A stretch of 64,000 nt of DNA from Acidimicrobiaceae bacterium (GCA_002717365.1 PBDJ01000022.1:52815-116814), one strand, 5' to 3'. Numbered from the stretch's first letter, positions 43,470 to 52,328 are shown. Numbers and translations are program-made. Notes: generated by a model not told the origin, from the sequence alone.

Positions 43470-44183
43470 GTGGACCCCAAGGACAAGGCTCTGATCTCGA
43501 AAGAACCCGGAAATGAACCAGTGACGGATCTTACGTGCACGGTTGTCACGGATGGAGAAGAGAACTGGTTTGTGCCCTACGCCCAGGATCTCGTACAGCA
43601 ACTCGGACACATGGCCGACGTGTCTCTCGTATTCACCCATGACGAGGTCGAGAGTTGCGACATCGTCTTCTACCTCAGCTACTACTCGATTGTTCCCGAA
43701 GAGGTTCTTTCTCTTGCCCGGAACAATATCGTCGTTCATGAGAGTGACCTTCCAAGAGGACGCGGCTGGTCACCTCTAACATGGCAGGTTCTCGAGGGCC
43801 GTAATCAGATCACTATTTCCCTATTCGAAGCCAACCCTCTGGTGGATACTGGAGTGGTATATGTCAAAGAATGCCTCGAACTTGAAGGAACAGAACTCAT
43901 CGATGAGATACGCGCTCAGGCTGGACAGATCAAAGTTTCAATGTGTCGACAATTCGTTGAGAATTACCCAGAAATAATTCAGTCCGGAATTCCACAAACT
44001 GGAGACTCCACCTACTACCCACGCAGAACATTGTCCGACAGCAGACTTGATCCGGAAGATACGATTTCACGGCAGTTCAACCTGCTACGCGTTGTAGACA
44101 ATAAACGTTATCCGGCCTTCTTTGAATTCTTGGGGCGACGATACCTGTTGAGGATTGAAGCCGCCGATACTCAAGACCCTTAA
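43470..44183 (+). CDS. Sugar N-formyltransferase
   Basis: 237 residues. It belongs to the formyltransferase fold of methionyl-tRNA formyltransferase and the sugar enzymes VioF/WlaRD. The core reads 'IVFYLSYYSIVPEEVLSLAR', 'NIVVHESDLPRGRGWSPLTW' and 'VLEGRNQITISLFEANPLVD', with the catalytic histidine in VVHESDLP (the N-x-H-x-S/G-x-LP pattern). 'VDTGVVYVKECLELEGTELI' follows. It would formylate the 4-amino group of a dTDP-4-amino-4,6-dideoxyhexose with N10-formyl-THF. Position directly after wecE and a GT2 supports that role. GC is moderate to low, like its two neighbours. Confidence 0.85.
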   Translation: MDPKDKALISKEPGNEPVTDLTCTVVTDGEENWFVPYAQDLVQQLGHMADVSLVFTHDEVESCDIVFYLSYYSIVPEEVLSLARNNIVVHESDLPRGRGWSPLTWQVLEGRNQITISLFEANPLVDTGVVYVKECLELEGTELIDEIRAQAGQIKVSMCRQFVENYPEIIQSGIPQTGDSTYYPRRTLSDSRLDPEDTISRQFNLLRVVDNKRYPAFFEFLGRRYLLRIEAADTQDP

Positions 44184-44227
44184 GGGTTGAACCGAGTACT
44201 CGTCGCCACGGCCTGCGGATTCACTTG

Positions 44228-44285
44228 TTGGGCTTGGAAGATTTGAACACCCGACCTTCAGTCCCCAGGCCGTCAAACCACAGGC
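44228..44285 (-). pseudogene. tRNA-like 3' half (right copy, diverged)
   Basis: On the minus strand, AAGCCCA followed by ACA aligns with CAGCCCG-ACA of the left copy. A GTTCAAAT T-loop region, the identical GAAGGTC variable segment and CTGGGG in the anticodon position also align. By eye about 33 of 44 aligned bases agree with the left copy. The stems pair poorly, so no functional tRNA is encoded. The TTG start of the longest methyltransferase frame lies inside this sequence, a reason to prefer the downstream ATG. Confidence 0.5.
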
Positions 44286-44364
44286 AGTTGAGTTGGAGAT
44301 TGACTCTCTGCTGCCGCGAGACAGGATCTCTGGATCAATCCGAGTCTGGCTAATCTGTCCGCCT

Positions 44365-45081
44365 ATGCGGGTTGATCTACCAAGACCGAATGTTGTTCCG
44401 TTAATCGTGCGTCTCTGCTATCTCGTTGACCGGTTGGTGCCAGTACGGAACCCGAGTTCGAGGCTCGGCTGGCTACTTGACCTTGAGTGGAGTGTGGCAA
44501 GACTGTGCCATGAACACTCAATAAGGGTCTTCCCGCCCGAACGTCACCCCCATTACCGCCAGACTCTTCACTTCCTCTCCAAGCACCTTGAGCAAAGTGA
44601 CAGAGTCCTAGACGTTGGTTGCAATACGGGGATCATGACCGCTGAGATCGCCAAACTTGTCCGTGAAGTCGTCGGCGTGGACTACTCAGACCAAGCAATA
44701 CTGACAGCGAAAGAGACCCATCGTGCTGAAAATCTCTCGTTCGAGGTCGATGACGCCATCAAATACTCCGCCAGGCTCAACGAGCGGTTCGACGTCGCCG
44801 TTCTCTCACATATCGTTGAACACCTGGACGACCCAGTTGATCTTCTTGCCCCACTTAGCCGTTGCTGCCGGTTCCTCTACGTCGAGGTTCCTGACTTCGA
44901 GCACACTGCGCTCAACCACCACCGCGAAAGTCTCCAGCGACAGCTCATATACACGGATACAGACCACCGGTTCGAAATGGACCGCAAAGATGCAGTCACA
45001 CTCCTGGAACGCTGCTCACTCCAGATTCTGGAGAGCGAGTTTCTCTTTGGTAGCCAGCGGTATTGGTGCAAGTCAGTTTGA
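44365..45081 (+). CDS. SAM-dependent methyltransferase
   Basis: 238 residues from the ATG at 44365; the longer frame would begin in the tRNA-like repeat. 'HPHYRQTLHFLSKHLEQS' leads into motif I 'RVLDVGCNTGIMTAEIAKLV', then 'EVVGVDYSDQAILTAKET' (acidic residue for the ribose) and 'FDVAVLSHIVEHLDDPVDLL' (motif IV-like, SxIVEHLxDP). The late 'YVEVPDFEHTALNHHRESLQ' is common in methyltransferases of glycan loci. Target unknown. Confidence 0.8.
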   Translation: MRVDLPRPNVVPLIVRLCYLVDRLVPVRNPSSRLGWLLDLEWSVARLCHEHSIRVFPPERHPHYRQTLHFLSKHLEQSDRVLDVGCNTGIMTAEIAKLVREVVGVDYSDQAILTAKETHRAENLSFEVDDAIKYSARLNERFDVAVLSHIVEHLDDPVDLLAPLSRCCRFLYVEVPDFEHTALNHHRESLQRQLIYTDTDHRFEMDRKDAVTLLERCSLQILESEFLFGSQRYWCKSV

Positions 45082-45383
45082 ACCAAGCCTCATAAGAACT
45101 GCAGCGACTAGTAAGCAACCAGAAGCCTCGTTTAGCGGCTATCCGTCGTATCTGGCCACGGGCTCGACGGCTCGGCTAGGTCACGCAGCGGCCTCCAAGG
45201 GGCGCATAATCTGCTCAAACATTTCAGGTTCTGTGTGGCTGGCCTAGCCCAACTGACCTGATAATTGCTATGAAACGTTGCCGGGCTAAGGCCCAGAGCA
45301 GAACCGCTACCCGCTATCCGAGGAACAGTTCCAGCCGAGCCTTGGACTGTGTTGCCATACACGCAGACTGAGAAGTCGGCCTA
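45082..45383. other. 302-base stretch without a gene
   Basis: Between the convergent methyltransferase (plus) and GT2 (minus) genes. A minus-strand frame contains EPEMFEQIMRPLEAAA and then a stop, which looks protein-like but is isolated by stops on both sides and belongs to no family I recognise. No hairpin terminator is clear. Confidence 0.35.
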
Positions 45384-46340
45384 TCAAAACTCTCGCGACA
45401 ATCGTCCGAGACGAAAATCCAAGTACCCCAGAAACGTCGCTGTATCGGCAAAGATGCTGGCTGCCACAGCCTGCAGAAACACCCATAGGCCCCCAGTGAC
45501 CTCATCATCGCCTCGCCAACAATGTCGCCTATAACGGACAGCGGACCGCAACACATGCGGGCTGAGAAGGAAGAGAAGGCCCGGCAATCCAATAACAACG
45601 GTCGCAGTCGCCGCCAGCGCCCCTCCTAACGAATTCCAAAGGAAAACCGGCCGATGCCAAGAGTTGCCGTGCACGGCATTGTGGTATTCGTAAATTCGCC
45701 ACTTTTGAAACACCCGACGGCGGTCCAATGCAAGATCCCAGACCACCTCAGCAAGAGGTTCTGTCAAGATTTTCGGCGGTAAAAGAGCCAGTCGCTCCAT
45801 AAAGTCCAGATCCTCGCCAGCCCGCCAATCCCGGAATCCTCCAATATCCGCCCAGAGTCGCCGATCGAGCAAGCTTGGAATGAGATCAAACCGACCCCAC
45901 TGTCCCTCGACGCACTCCCGCTCTCTAATCCCAGTGATAATCGCTGCAGCACGCCAACGTGGAGCAGCCTGAATCCGCCTAGACCCAAGCACCATCCGAC
46001 ACTGAGGATCAGTGTCACGCCTGGCCATCAACATTTCGACCAGAAAGCCATCAACGCTAATTCCAGAGTCGACCAAGAGGAGCCACGGTGCACTCGTCGC
46101 CTCAATGCCCAGATTCCGGCCACGACCTGGTGAAGCTGGTCCAGCGACAACAACTGAAATTCGAGGATCACCGTCCGCCAACTCCAGTGCCATCTCGGTG
46201 GTTCCATCAACCGAACCACCATCGACAATCACCAACTCATCAATTGGTTCCGTCTGGTTTAACAGGGCCTCGACTAGGACAGGAAGAGTCGTGATCTCAT
46301 TACGCACCGGGATGACTGCCGCAACTGCACCCCTAGTCAT
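45384..46340 (-). CDS. Glycosyltransferase family 2 with C-terminal hydrophobic segments
   Basis: 318 residues. 'VAAVIPVRNEITTLPVLVEA', 'DELVIVDGGSVDGTTEMAL', 'GRGRNLGIEATSAPWLLLVD' (D-S-G in the DxD position) and 'IGGFRDWRAGEDLDFMERLA' (the ED acceptor-side pair) form the GT-A domain. Two hydrophobic stretches near the end ('LGGALAATATVVIGLPGLLF' and a second) suggest a membrane anchor. Donor unknown. Divergent from the small conserved gene at 46.4 kb. Confidence 0.82.
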   Translation of the reverse strand: MTRGAVAAVIPVRNEITTLPVLVEALLNQTEPIDELVIVDGGSVDGTTEMALELADGDPRISVVVAGPASPGRGRNLGIEATSAPWLLLVDSGISVDGFLVEMLMARRDTDPQCRMVLGSRRIQAAPRWRAAAIITGIRERECVEGQWGRFDLIPSLLDRRLWADIGGFRDWRAGEDLDFMERLALLPPKILTEPLAEVVWDLALDRRRVFQKWRIYEYHNAVHGNSWHRPVFLWNSLGGALAATATVVIGLPGLLFLLSPHVLRSAVRYRRHCWRGDDEVTGGLWVFLQAVAASIFADTATFLGYLDFRLGRLSREF

Positions 46341-46397
46341 TCAGATAACCCCCGGTTGTTCACACGTCTCCGAGACCAAGCCCAAAGGCAGTGAACC

Positions 46398-46811
46398 ATG
46401 TCGAATAACCCCTACTTGCTATCATCCCGACCCATGGAACCGATAGTCACACCTATTCCTGAGGTCGCGGACCGTTACACAATCGCACTTCTTAAATCTG
46501 AACGGTTGGACCCCACAGAGATTGATCCAGACGACATGCAACGTCAGATCAATTACTACAAAAGCGGTCTCAATCTGGATGATCCAGATCTAAACCATCT
46601 TGTAGAGGAGCTCTATAAAGCCAACTCACGAATCTGGGATGCCGAGCATGATATTCGAAAGGGACAGGATGAAGATCTTGGCCTCGAAGAAATCGGTCGG
46701 CGTGCCATTCATATTCGTGATCTCAATCGGATACGTATGAAGGTCAAGAACGACATTATTGATCTAACCGGTGACGGTTTCAGGGAAGCAAAAATGAACT
46801 ATGCCAAATGA
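46398..46811 (+). CDS. Small conserved protein resembling DUF6165
   Basis: 137 residues from 46398, or 125 from the ATG at 46434, which is nearer the conserved part. 'IPEVADRYTIALLKSERLD' resembles the opening DKxTILxIK motif of the DUF6165 family, and 'LVEELYKANSRIWDAEHDIR' plus 'RRAIHIRDLNRIRMKVKND' its later N-x-x-LWxIED-x-IR and N-D-x-R-x-x-IK motifs. It is predicted all-helical and soluble. In other bacteria such proteins occur near LPS and capsule genes without known function. The assignment comes from memory of the family pattern. Confidence 0.6.
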   Translation: MSNNPYLLSSRPMEPIVTPIPEVADRYTIALLKSERLDPTEIDPDDMQRQINYYKSGLNLDDPDLNHLVEELYKANSRIWDAEHDIRKGQDEDLGLEEIGRRAIHIRDLNRIRMKVKNDIIDLTGDGFREAKMNYAK

Positions 46812-46836
46812 GGCAACGCCACCAATAACATAAACA

Positions 46837-46856
46837 ACAAGGTTCTTCATCCTTGT
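46837..46856. terminator. Weak hairpin between convergent genes
   Basis: ACAAGG-TTCTTCAT-CCTTGT forms a six-pair stem between the DUF6165-like gene and the GT9 gene. There is no clear T run; the call rests on position. Confidence 0.3.
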
Positions 46857-46861
46857 GCAGG

Positions 46862-48154
46862 TTACTGGGTGGTGGATCTTGTTTCAGCCAACAATTTCAT
46901 GGATGCCTCCACCACATCCTCTTCGGGGACCGTAAGTATGCAGTGAGCCGACTCAGCGATACAGGTAGACCGATCACCGCATTCGTTGATCCGTTCAGGC
47001 GGCTGCAGAACGACGGAAGGTACCCCCCACGGCCCATAACGGTTCGGGGAAGCCACAACCCACGGCTCTCCGTCAAGTGGATGTGCAAAAATTACAACGA
47101 CTGGCGTCCCTACGGCGGCAGCGACGTGAGCTAGCCCTGAGTCATTACTGACAAGTAGATCGACATTGCGCAGCACGCTTCCTACAACACCAATCGATGT
47201 CTCTCCAACTAGATCAACGACCACTCCTTTCAAACAGTTCATGATCTCATCAGCTCCGGCCCGAGCGTCGGGACCACCCACCAGGAGGATCTGAGCACCC
47301 GCCCGTCCGCCAAGGTCGTCAGCAACCTGTCGGAACCGGGAAGCAGGCCACCTCTTGCGCCCTGCTCCGGCCCCCACCGCTAGCGCGATTATCGGCCTAC
47401 TGGCGTCCAGTCGGCCCAGAAGATCGCTGGCCACAGCCTGATCCTCCCGTGAGGTCCAGAACTCAAGATGATCATCCAACACTTCTATTCCTAGGGCGGC
47501 TGCGATCTCAAGGTTCCGGCGGACATGGTGTCGCCTGATGTCAACGATGGTCGCCAACCCGCGGCGGGCTCGGCCACGAAGCAGGCGTCGGCCTCCTCCT
47601 CGACGAAAGAGCGCGCTTTCGAAAAACGTCGCTCCGTATACCGGATCCAACCAATCTGGGCCAATTACTAAATCGATTGGCCCATACGACCGAGCTTCGG
47701 TTCGGAGGAGACGTGCGGCGTCCAGCACTAGTCGGCCGGGGTTCTCCGGTGTGCCGTGGGGCTCTCCCTCCACTGCAGGAAGTTGGACAGTCTGAGGTCG
47801 CAAACAGTCCACATAGGGACAATGGGCGAAGATGCCATGATTCTTCTCGTTGCATAGCAACACGATTCGAGCGGCCGGTAGGGTCCGACGAAGTTGACGC
47901 AATACGGGTCCAAGCAATACGGCGTCACCCAAGTTGTCCCAGTGGATGACTGCGACGTGACGTACCTCGTCAATAGATCGAGGTCTCGTTCCAATCCGCC
48001 GCCCAAAACGTGGCAAGAGCAACTGCGCCACGATCCGACGTGGCAATCTTGAAATAAACAGCCTCCACGGCATGAGGGTTGGATCTTCCAGTGCCCTTGC
48101 GGGGCGTCTTAAGGGTCGCCATTTGAACAAAGCCAACGCTCGGCGACCGAACAT
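46862..48154 (-). CDS. Glycosyltransferase family 9 (heptosyltransferase-like)
   Basis: 430 residues from the ATG at 48154 (MFGRRALALFKWRP); a GTG at 48175 is an alternative. The open frame extends upstream to 48382 but that region is the ABC transporter gene in another phase. GT-B fold: 'VAVIHWDNLGDAVLLGPVL' (the GDxxLxxP acceptor motif), 'RIVLLCNEKNHGIFAHCPYV', then 'PIIALAVGAGAGRKRWPASR' and 'LLVSNDSGLAHVAAAVGTPV' (NDSGxxH donor motif). Family members add heptose or other sugars to lipid-linked glycans. In an actinobacterium the donor is unlikely to be ADP-heptose. It starts 25 bases after the ABC gene stop. Confidence 0.88.
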   Translation of the reverse strand: MFGRRALALFKWRPLRRPARALEDPTLMPWRLFISRLPRRIVAQLLLPRFGRRIGTRPRSIDEVRHVAVIHWDNLGDAVLLGPVLRQLRRTLPAARIVLLCNEKNHGIFAHCPYVDCLRPQTVQLPAVEGEPHGTPENPGRLVLDAARLLRTEARSYGPIDLVIGPDWLDPVYGATFFESALFRRGGGRRLLRGRARRGLATIVDIRRHHVRRNLEIAAALGIEVLDDHLEFWTSREDQAVASDLLGRLDASRPIIALAVGAGAGRKRWPASRFRQVADDLGGRAGAQILLVGGPDARAGADEIMNCLKGVVVDLVGETSIGVVGSVLRNVDLLVSNDSGLAHVAAAVGTPVVVIFAHPLDGEPWVVASPNRYGPWGVPSVVLQPPERINECGDRSTCIAESAHCILTVPEEDVVEASMKLLAETRSTTQ

Positions 48155-48179
48155 TGCACCGTGAGGTTGATTCACGTCC

Positions 48180-49943
48180 TCAACTACTGTCCAGTGCACC
48201 ACGTAGCGATCCTGCGTTTTGCGCAAAGTCCTCGTATGTTCCGTCTTGGACAAGCCGACCCTTCTCAACCAGATGTATTCGGGTGCAGTTCCGCAAGATA
48301 GGCAACCGGTGGGAAACGACAACCGTCGTATAACTCTCAGCGATTTCGGTGAGCGACTCTGCCAGATCAATCTCCGTCGCACGATCTAAAGAGGCCGTGG
48401 GCTCATCCAGGATGAGAACCTCCGCCTCCTTGTAAAGCGCTCGAGCGATCGAGATTCTCTGGCTCTGACCACCCGACATGCGAACGCCGCGATCTCCCAT
48501 GTAGGTCGATAGCCCATCAGGAAGCGCTAACACCTGGTCGGAAACTTTGGCGCGTTCAAGTGCCCACCAAACTCGTTCATCGTCAATCGACTCCGGAGAG
48601 CTACCGAAAGCGACGTTGGTCCGAATAGTGGAGTCCGCCATGAACGCTGTCTGGGCCACTAGGCCTACCTGCGCTCTCCACGCGACTAGGGAGTCGCGAA
48701 TATCCCGGCCATCAACGAGCACTTCTCCCGAGTCTGGACTGATCAGCCCAGCTACCACATTCAAAATAGTGGTCTTACCTTCACCCGATGCCCCGATCAG
48801 GCCAATGGATTCGCCTCTTTTCACCTGAAAACTGACCCCAGTGACCGCTGGCTGGGTCGCTCCCGGGTATGTGACAGATACATCCCGGATGCCGATCAGG
48901 TCCCTGACTTTGAAGGGTTCTCTGGATACACCGAGATTTTCAGTAGGCCCGTGCAATACCGGACTAACTAGATCTAATGCCGGGATGCCGTAGGACACGT
49001 TGCCGATTGCTGCTAGTAGCCGATTCGCTGAAGGCAGAACCCGAAATCCCGCGTAGCCGAATAAGGCCATTGTGGTGAGCCCTGCTTGTTCAGAGCCTCT
49101 TAGGGTGTAGGTCACGACGAGTACTGCAACGGCAGCCGCAAGAAGCCCCTCCGTCAACAGCCGAGGCGCTTGTGACATCGTTTGATAACGCCAGTACATC
49201 TTGGCCAGAAAATTGCGATCTTTTCTATAACGACTAACGAAGAAGTCCTCGGCACTGGCGAGTTTGATCTCCCGAAATCCGCCGAAGAACTCTTGGATCT
49301 GCTGCAAGCATTCAGATGCGTATTCCTCAGCACTGGCACCCCATCCAGTGATGTACCGCCCAAATACCCGATAGCCGCCATAAACCAACACCGCACCACC
49401 CACTACAACGCCCAGAGCAGTAGCCGGTGAGATGACAGCCAGTACCGTCAGGAGACCGATCATGACCGCGGCTTCCGTACCGATAGCCAAAATCCCTAGC
49501 AGCGACTGTCGAATGAGCATCTCGGAGGCGTACCAAGTGTTTCGAAGAAAGTCCCCGGACCGCTGAGTCTGGTGCTCGAGGAGTGGGCTCTTGCCGTAAT
49601 GCTCAAGGACTCTGGCGCTAAGTGAACCTGCGAATTGTTGGACACGCCGTAGCTGTAAATGACTCTCAGATAACGAGAACGTCATACGAAGCATTGCGTA
49701 AACAAGAGTCAGGAGGCCCAGGACGAGCGTGACGTCATCAGGTGCATAGTCCGGGAGCAGCCTGTCCACGACGGCTGGATGTTCGCCTGAGGCAAACTGG
49801 GTGAGCAGGGATAACACCAAGACTGCACCCACGGCCTCCAACAATGAGGAGGCCAGACTCATCAGAAAGAGAAGCCTGAACTTTCGGCGTTCGTCCGGGA
49901 GAAGAATCCGATAGATCGATCGACCAACGGTTACGAGTCGCAT
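48180..49943 (-). CDS. ABC transporter, fused permease-ATPase, PglK-like lipid-linked glycan flippase
   Basis: 587 residues: an N-terminal six-helix type IV exporter domain (about 1-320), then an ATPase with Walker A 'IGLIGASGEGKTTILNVVAG', signature 'GVRMSGGQSQRISIARALY', Walker B 'AEVLILDEPTASLDRATEI' and the switch histidine in 'TVVVSHRLPIL'. The helix pattern and length fit PglK-type proteins that flip undecaprenyl-PP-glycans; MsbA-like lipid or drug exporters look similar. Location between a GT9 gene and a methyltransferase supports glycan export. It works as a homodimer in the cytoplasmic membrane. Confidence 0.85.
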   Translation of the reverse strand: MRLVTVGRSIYRILLPDERRKFRLLFLMSLASSLLEAVGAVLVLSLLTQFASGEHPAVVDRLLPDYAPDDVTLVLGLLTLVYAMLRMTFSLSESHLQLRRVQQFAGSLSARVLEHYGKSPLLEHQTQRSGDFLRNTWYASEMLIRQSLLGILAIGTEAAVMIGLLTVLAVISPATALGVVVGGAVLVYGGYRVFGRYITGWGASAEEYASECLQQIQEFFGGFREIKLASAEDFFVSRYRKDRNFLAKMYWRYQTMSQAPRLLTEGLLAAAVAVLVVTYTLRGSEQAGLTTMALFGYAGFRVLPSANRLLAAIGNVSYGIPALDLVSPVLHGPTENLGVSREPFKVRDLIGIRDVSVTYPGATQPAVTGVSFQVKRGESIGLIGASGEGKTTILNVVAGLISPDSGEVLVDGRDIRDSLVAWRAQVGLVAQTAFMADSTIRTNVAFGSSPESIDDERVWWALERAKVSDQVLALPDGLSTYMGDRGVRMSGGQSQRISIARALYKEAEVLILDEPTASLDRATEIDLAESLTEIAESYTTVVVSHRLPILRNCTRIHLVEKGRLVQDGTYEDFAQNAGSLRGALDSS

Positions 49944-50010
49944 TGGCAGGCGATTCTACTGGCATTCAGAATATGCGCCCGATTCACCTCAAGGCGGCCA
50001 GGCACTCAGA

Positions 50011-50925
50011 TCAGTCGGATTTTGTACCCCGGTATCGGAATCTGTTTGCTATTCGATCGGACCGCTTTCTCGAAGCAAATCGAAATGCGACGCCGGACAG
50101 TTTACGAAGCAGAAAGAGGCTCAATAGTCGGGGGTGCCGGACTAGAAGCGGGTCCCACCGCCCCGGAGCCGGCCACGCTGTATCACCGGTCTCGAACTCA
50201 TCACATGTCAATCCGGCTCTGCCAAGGAGCCTCTGCTGGCCTCGAGCAGTAATGAGGTGCACGTGATATGGGGGCATCTCGACAGGACGGCCTAACTTGA
50301 CCGCTGATGCGACAGCAAGAACGCCATTGAATACTGAAAGGTTTGCCTCAAGCGGACCTTCAACTAGAAGGGTGCCGCCCGGACGTAGGAGCGAGCACGC
50401 CTCGTCCAACAGGGCCATCGGATTGGAGACGTGTTCGAGTACGTCACCGATGTGGAGCACGTCAGCTGTTGAAAGGTGGTCACCTACATCAGCGTATGTG
50501 TATGCAGTGCAGCCCGCAGACAGGGACGCCTCCTCTACTCCAGCAGCATCAAGGTCGAACCCGACCGCTTCAACACCAGTCGTGGCAACCCTTCTAAGCA
50601 GTTCCCCACTGCCGCACCCGTAGTCAACGAATCGGTCTGGGTTCAGGGACTGGACAATGCCCATGATCCAGTCGACGGCGCGGGGGTCGCTCTCGAGCCT
50701 TAGTCCATCGTTGTCTCCGGAGTTGTACTCGTATCCATAGAGCGGCGCCAGTTCCGTGTCGGAAGGCATTGGATCCAGCGACAGTGAGCCACACTCGCGG
50801 CATCGCACGTAGTGGCGAACCTGACCCGCAAATCGAATCGGGCGTCGGATCGATCGTCCAGGACGTGCCAACTCCCCACAGATGGAACAACGAGTCCCAT
50901 CGTCGCTAACAGAGAGTCCGATCAA
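50011..50925 (-). CDS. Zinc-ribbon plus class I methyltransferase
   Basis: 304 residues. An N-terminal treble of cysteines 'RCSICGELARPG' and 'YVRCRECGSLSLDPMPSD' forms a zinc ribbon. The methyltransferase follows with 'RFVDYGCGSGELLRRVATTG' (motif I), 'AVGFDLDAAGVEEASLSAG' and 'DVLHIGDVLEHVSNPMALL'. These zinc-ribbon methyltransferases are frequent in actinobacterial and cyanobacterial glycan loci. Substrate unknown, probably sugar or phospho-sugar. Its start overlaps the stop of the GT-C gene by four bases (ATGA), so they are coupled. Confidence 0.82.
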   Translation of the reverse strand: MIGLSVSDDGTRCSICGELARPGRSIRRPIRFAGQVRHYVRCRECGSLSLDPMPSDTELAPLYGYEYNSGDNDGLRLESDPRAVDWIMGIVQSLNPDRFVDYGCGSGELLRRVATTGVEAVGFDLDAAGVEEASLSAGCTAYTYADVGDHLSTADVLHIGDVLEHVSNPMALLDEACSLLRPGGTLLVEGPLEANLSVFNGVLAVASAVKLGRPVEMPPYHVHLITARGQQRLLGRAGLTCDEFETGDTAWPAPGRWDPLLVRHPRLLSLFLLRKLSGVAFRFASRKRSDRIANRFRYRGTKSD

Positions 50926-52328
50926 ACCGGTGGGCCTGTTCCATCAGAGCGAGACTGCCATCGCGTCCAGAGGCGTTCCCCGCCTACGGCTGCGAGCAGT
51001 GCCACCACCCAGAAAACTTGGAGTCGATGCCGGAACGCTGTACCAAGATTCCCCTGGGTCAGCGAAGCCCCGAGCCCAGCCGTTAAAAAGAAACTGGAGC
51101 CAAAGATAACTATCGCTGGGTGTCGGCGCCAGAGCGGTCGCACGCCGTATAGAGCAAAGCCGTACAAAACAAACCACAGAAGGTTCTCAACGGCTGCCAA
51201 TCTGAATATCAACGACTGCTCTCCTATTGCCTCCCATGGAAGCGGCCGAAAATAAAATGCTGCCAGGCCTCCGGGTATCGCCTCGAGGCTCGCCGTAAAC
51301 GAATTGTCCACTATCAGGGAGCCAGAAACAATCTCGTGGCATTCATCATCTATGCAGACCGTCTCTGTGCACCTCTCAACTATCGCGGCCGCACCTGCTT
51401 CCGTAGCCGAATTGAATTTCTCACAGGCTCCTACTAATTCTGGGTGAAGCGCATCTCCACTCGATGGCGGTTTAGACCACCATCCTCGTGCCTGTACTTC
51501 CTCTTCTGGCACTGAAAACGGAATTACATCAAACGCGATGATCGCCGAGTCGGCTTCTATTGTCATCCACGCTCGAACAGATCCGAGCACAGGAATGGAA
51601 TTACTCAGCAACACCAAGCCGGCTGGGCCACTCGCCGTCGCCCACGGTCCGACCAAGAGCACAACCACCATCAGGCCAATGCGTCGCCGGCGCTGGTTAC
51701 CTACAAAGAGTGCTACCGGGACCAGTGACCATGCGACGAGGATCGCTGTCTGGTCCCGAAGCCAGCCAAGCCCAACCACCGCCAGGAGTAGTCCGGCCGA
51801 ACAAATCATAAGACGACGAAGACCCTTATCTTCACTCCAGAGGATCACCAACCATGCGGCACTCACAATGAGGAGCCATATGAGCGACTCGCGCAGGACT
51901 GTCGATGAATGCAGCATCGCCGAAGGAAGCAACGCCACGACGAGACCAGCAACGAGTGCCCACTGGGCTGATATGAACTTTCCAGCGATTCGCGTAACTA
52001 CATAGGCTCCCACTGCCCCGTAGAGAACTGCTGGCACTTGGAGAATCCACGCACGAGGTCCGAATAACTCAACGAGACCATGTATCTGCCAGGCAAAGAG
52101 TCTGGTCGATGCATACAGCGCTGGACCGTAGCCACCACAACAGAAATCGTTGATCCGACTGTCGGCGGCCAAGGTGGCCAGCTCCACATACTGGCCTTCA
52201 TCAGGAATCAACGGCCACCGCTGAGCAACGTGCGTTCCAACAACCGACACGAGACGCGAAGCAAGGGCGACGACAAAGGCAGTCCACGCCGGCTGCCGGA
52301 GCACCATCCCACGGAGACCCATCTTCAC
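50922..52328 (-). CDS. Integral-membrane protein, GT39/ArnT-like GT-C candidate
   Basis: 468 residues with about nine hydrophobic segments in the first 280 and the last 90 residues, and a soluble loop in between that carries cysteines ('RCTETVCIDDECHEIVSG'). The first loop has 'RWPLIPDEGQYVELATLAAD', a DE pair in the position of the catalytic aspartate of GT-C enzymes. 'LPSAMLHSSTVLRESLIWLL' resembles PMT/ArnT families. It would use a polyprenyl-phosphate sugar outside the membrane. Coupled by overlaps to the methyltransferase genes on both sides. Confidence 0.65.
   Translation of the reverse strand: MKMGLRGMVLRQPAWTAFVVALASRLVSVVGTHVAQRWPLIPDEGQYVELATLAADSRINDFCCGGYGPALYASTRLFAWQIHGLVELFGPRAWILQVPAVLYGAVGAYVVTRIAGKFISAQWALVAGLVVALLPSAMLHSSTVLRESLIWLLIVSAAWLVILWSEDKGLRRLMICSAGLLLAVVGLGWLRDQTAILVAWSLVPVALFVGNQRRRRIGLMVVVLLVGPWATASGPAGLVLLSNSIPVLGSVRAWMTIEADSAIIAFDVIPFSVPEEEVQARGWWSKPPSSGDALHPELVGACEKFNSATEAGAAAIVERCTETVCIDDECHEIVSGSLIVDNSFTASLEAIPGGLAAFYFRPLPWEAIGEQSLIFRLAAVENLLWFVLYGFALYGVRPLWRRHPAIVIFGSSFFLTAGLGASLTQGNLGTAFRHRLQVFWVVALLAAVGGERLWTRWQSRSDGTGPPV

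Larger units (their letters stand above)
40833..44290. mobile_element. Putative fossil integrative cassette bounded by tRNA-like repeats
   Basis: An integrase relic next to a tRNA 3'-end is the usual left boundary of a tRNA-targeting integrative element. A second, diverged copy of the same tRNA 3'-end in the same orientation lies about 3.07 kb to the right. Between them are three complete genes (WecE aminotransferase, GT2, N-formyltransferase). The interpretation as attL and attR of one old element is inference; both ends are decayed. Confidence 0.4.

Noticed and set aside
45132-45362. 76-codon minus-strand frame
   Set aside because: Low-complexity chance frame with no motif. The only protein-like piece nearby (EPEMFEQIM...) is in a different phase.
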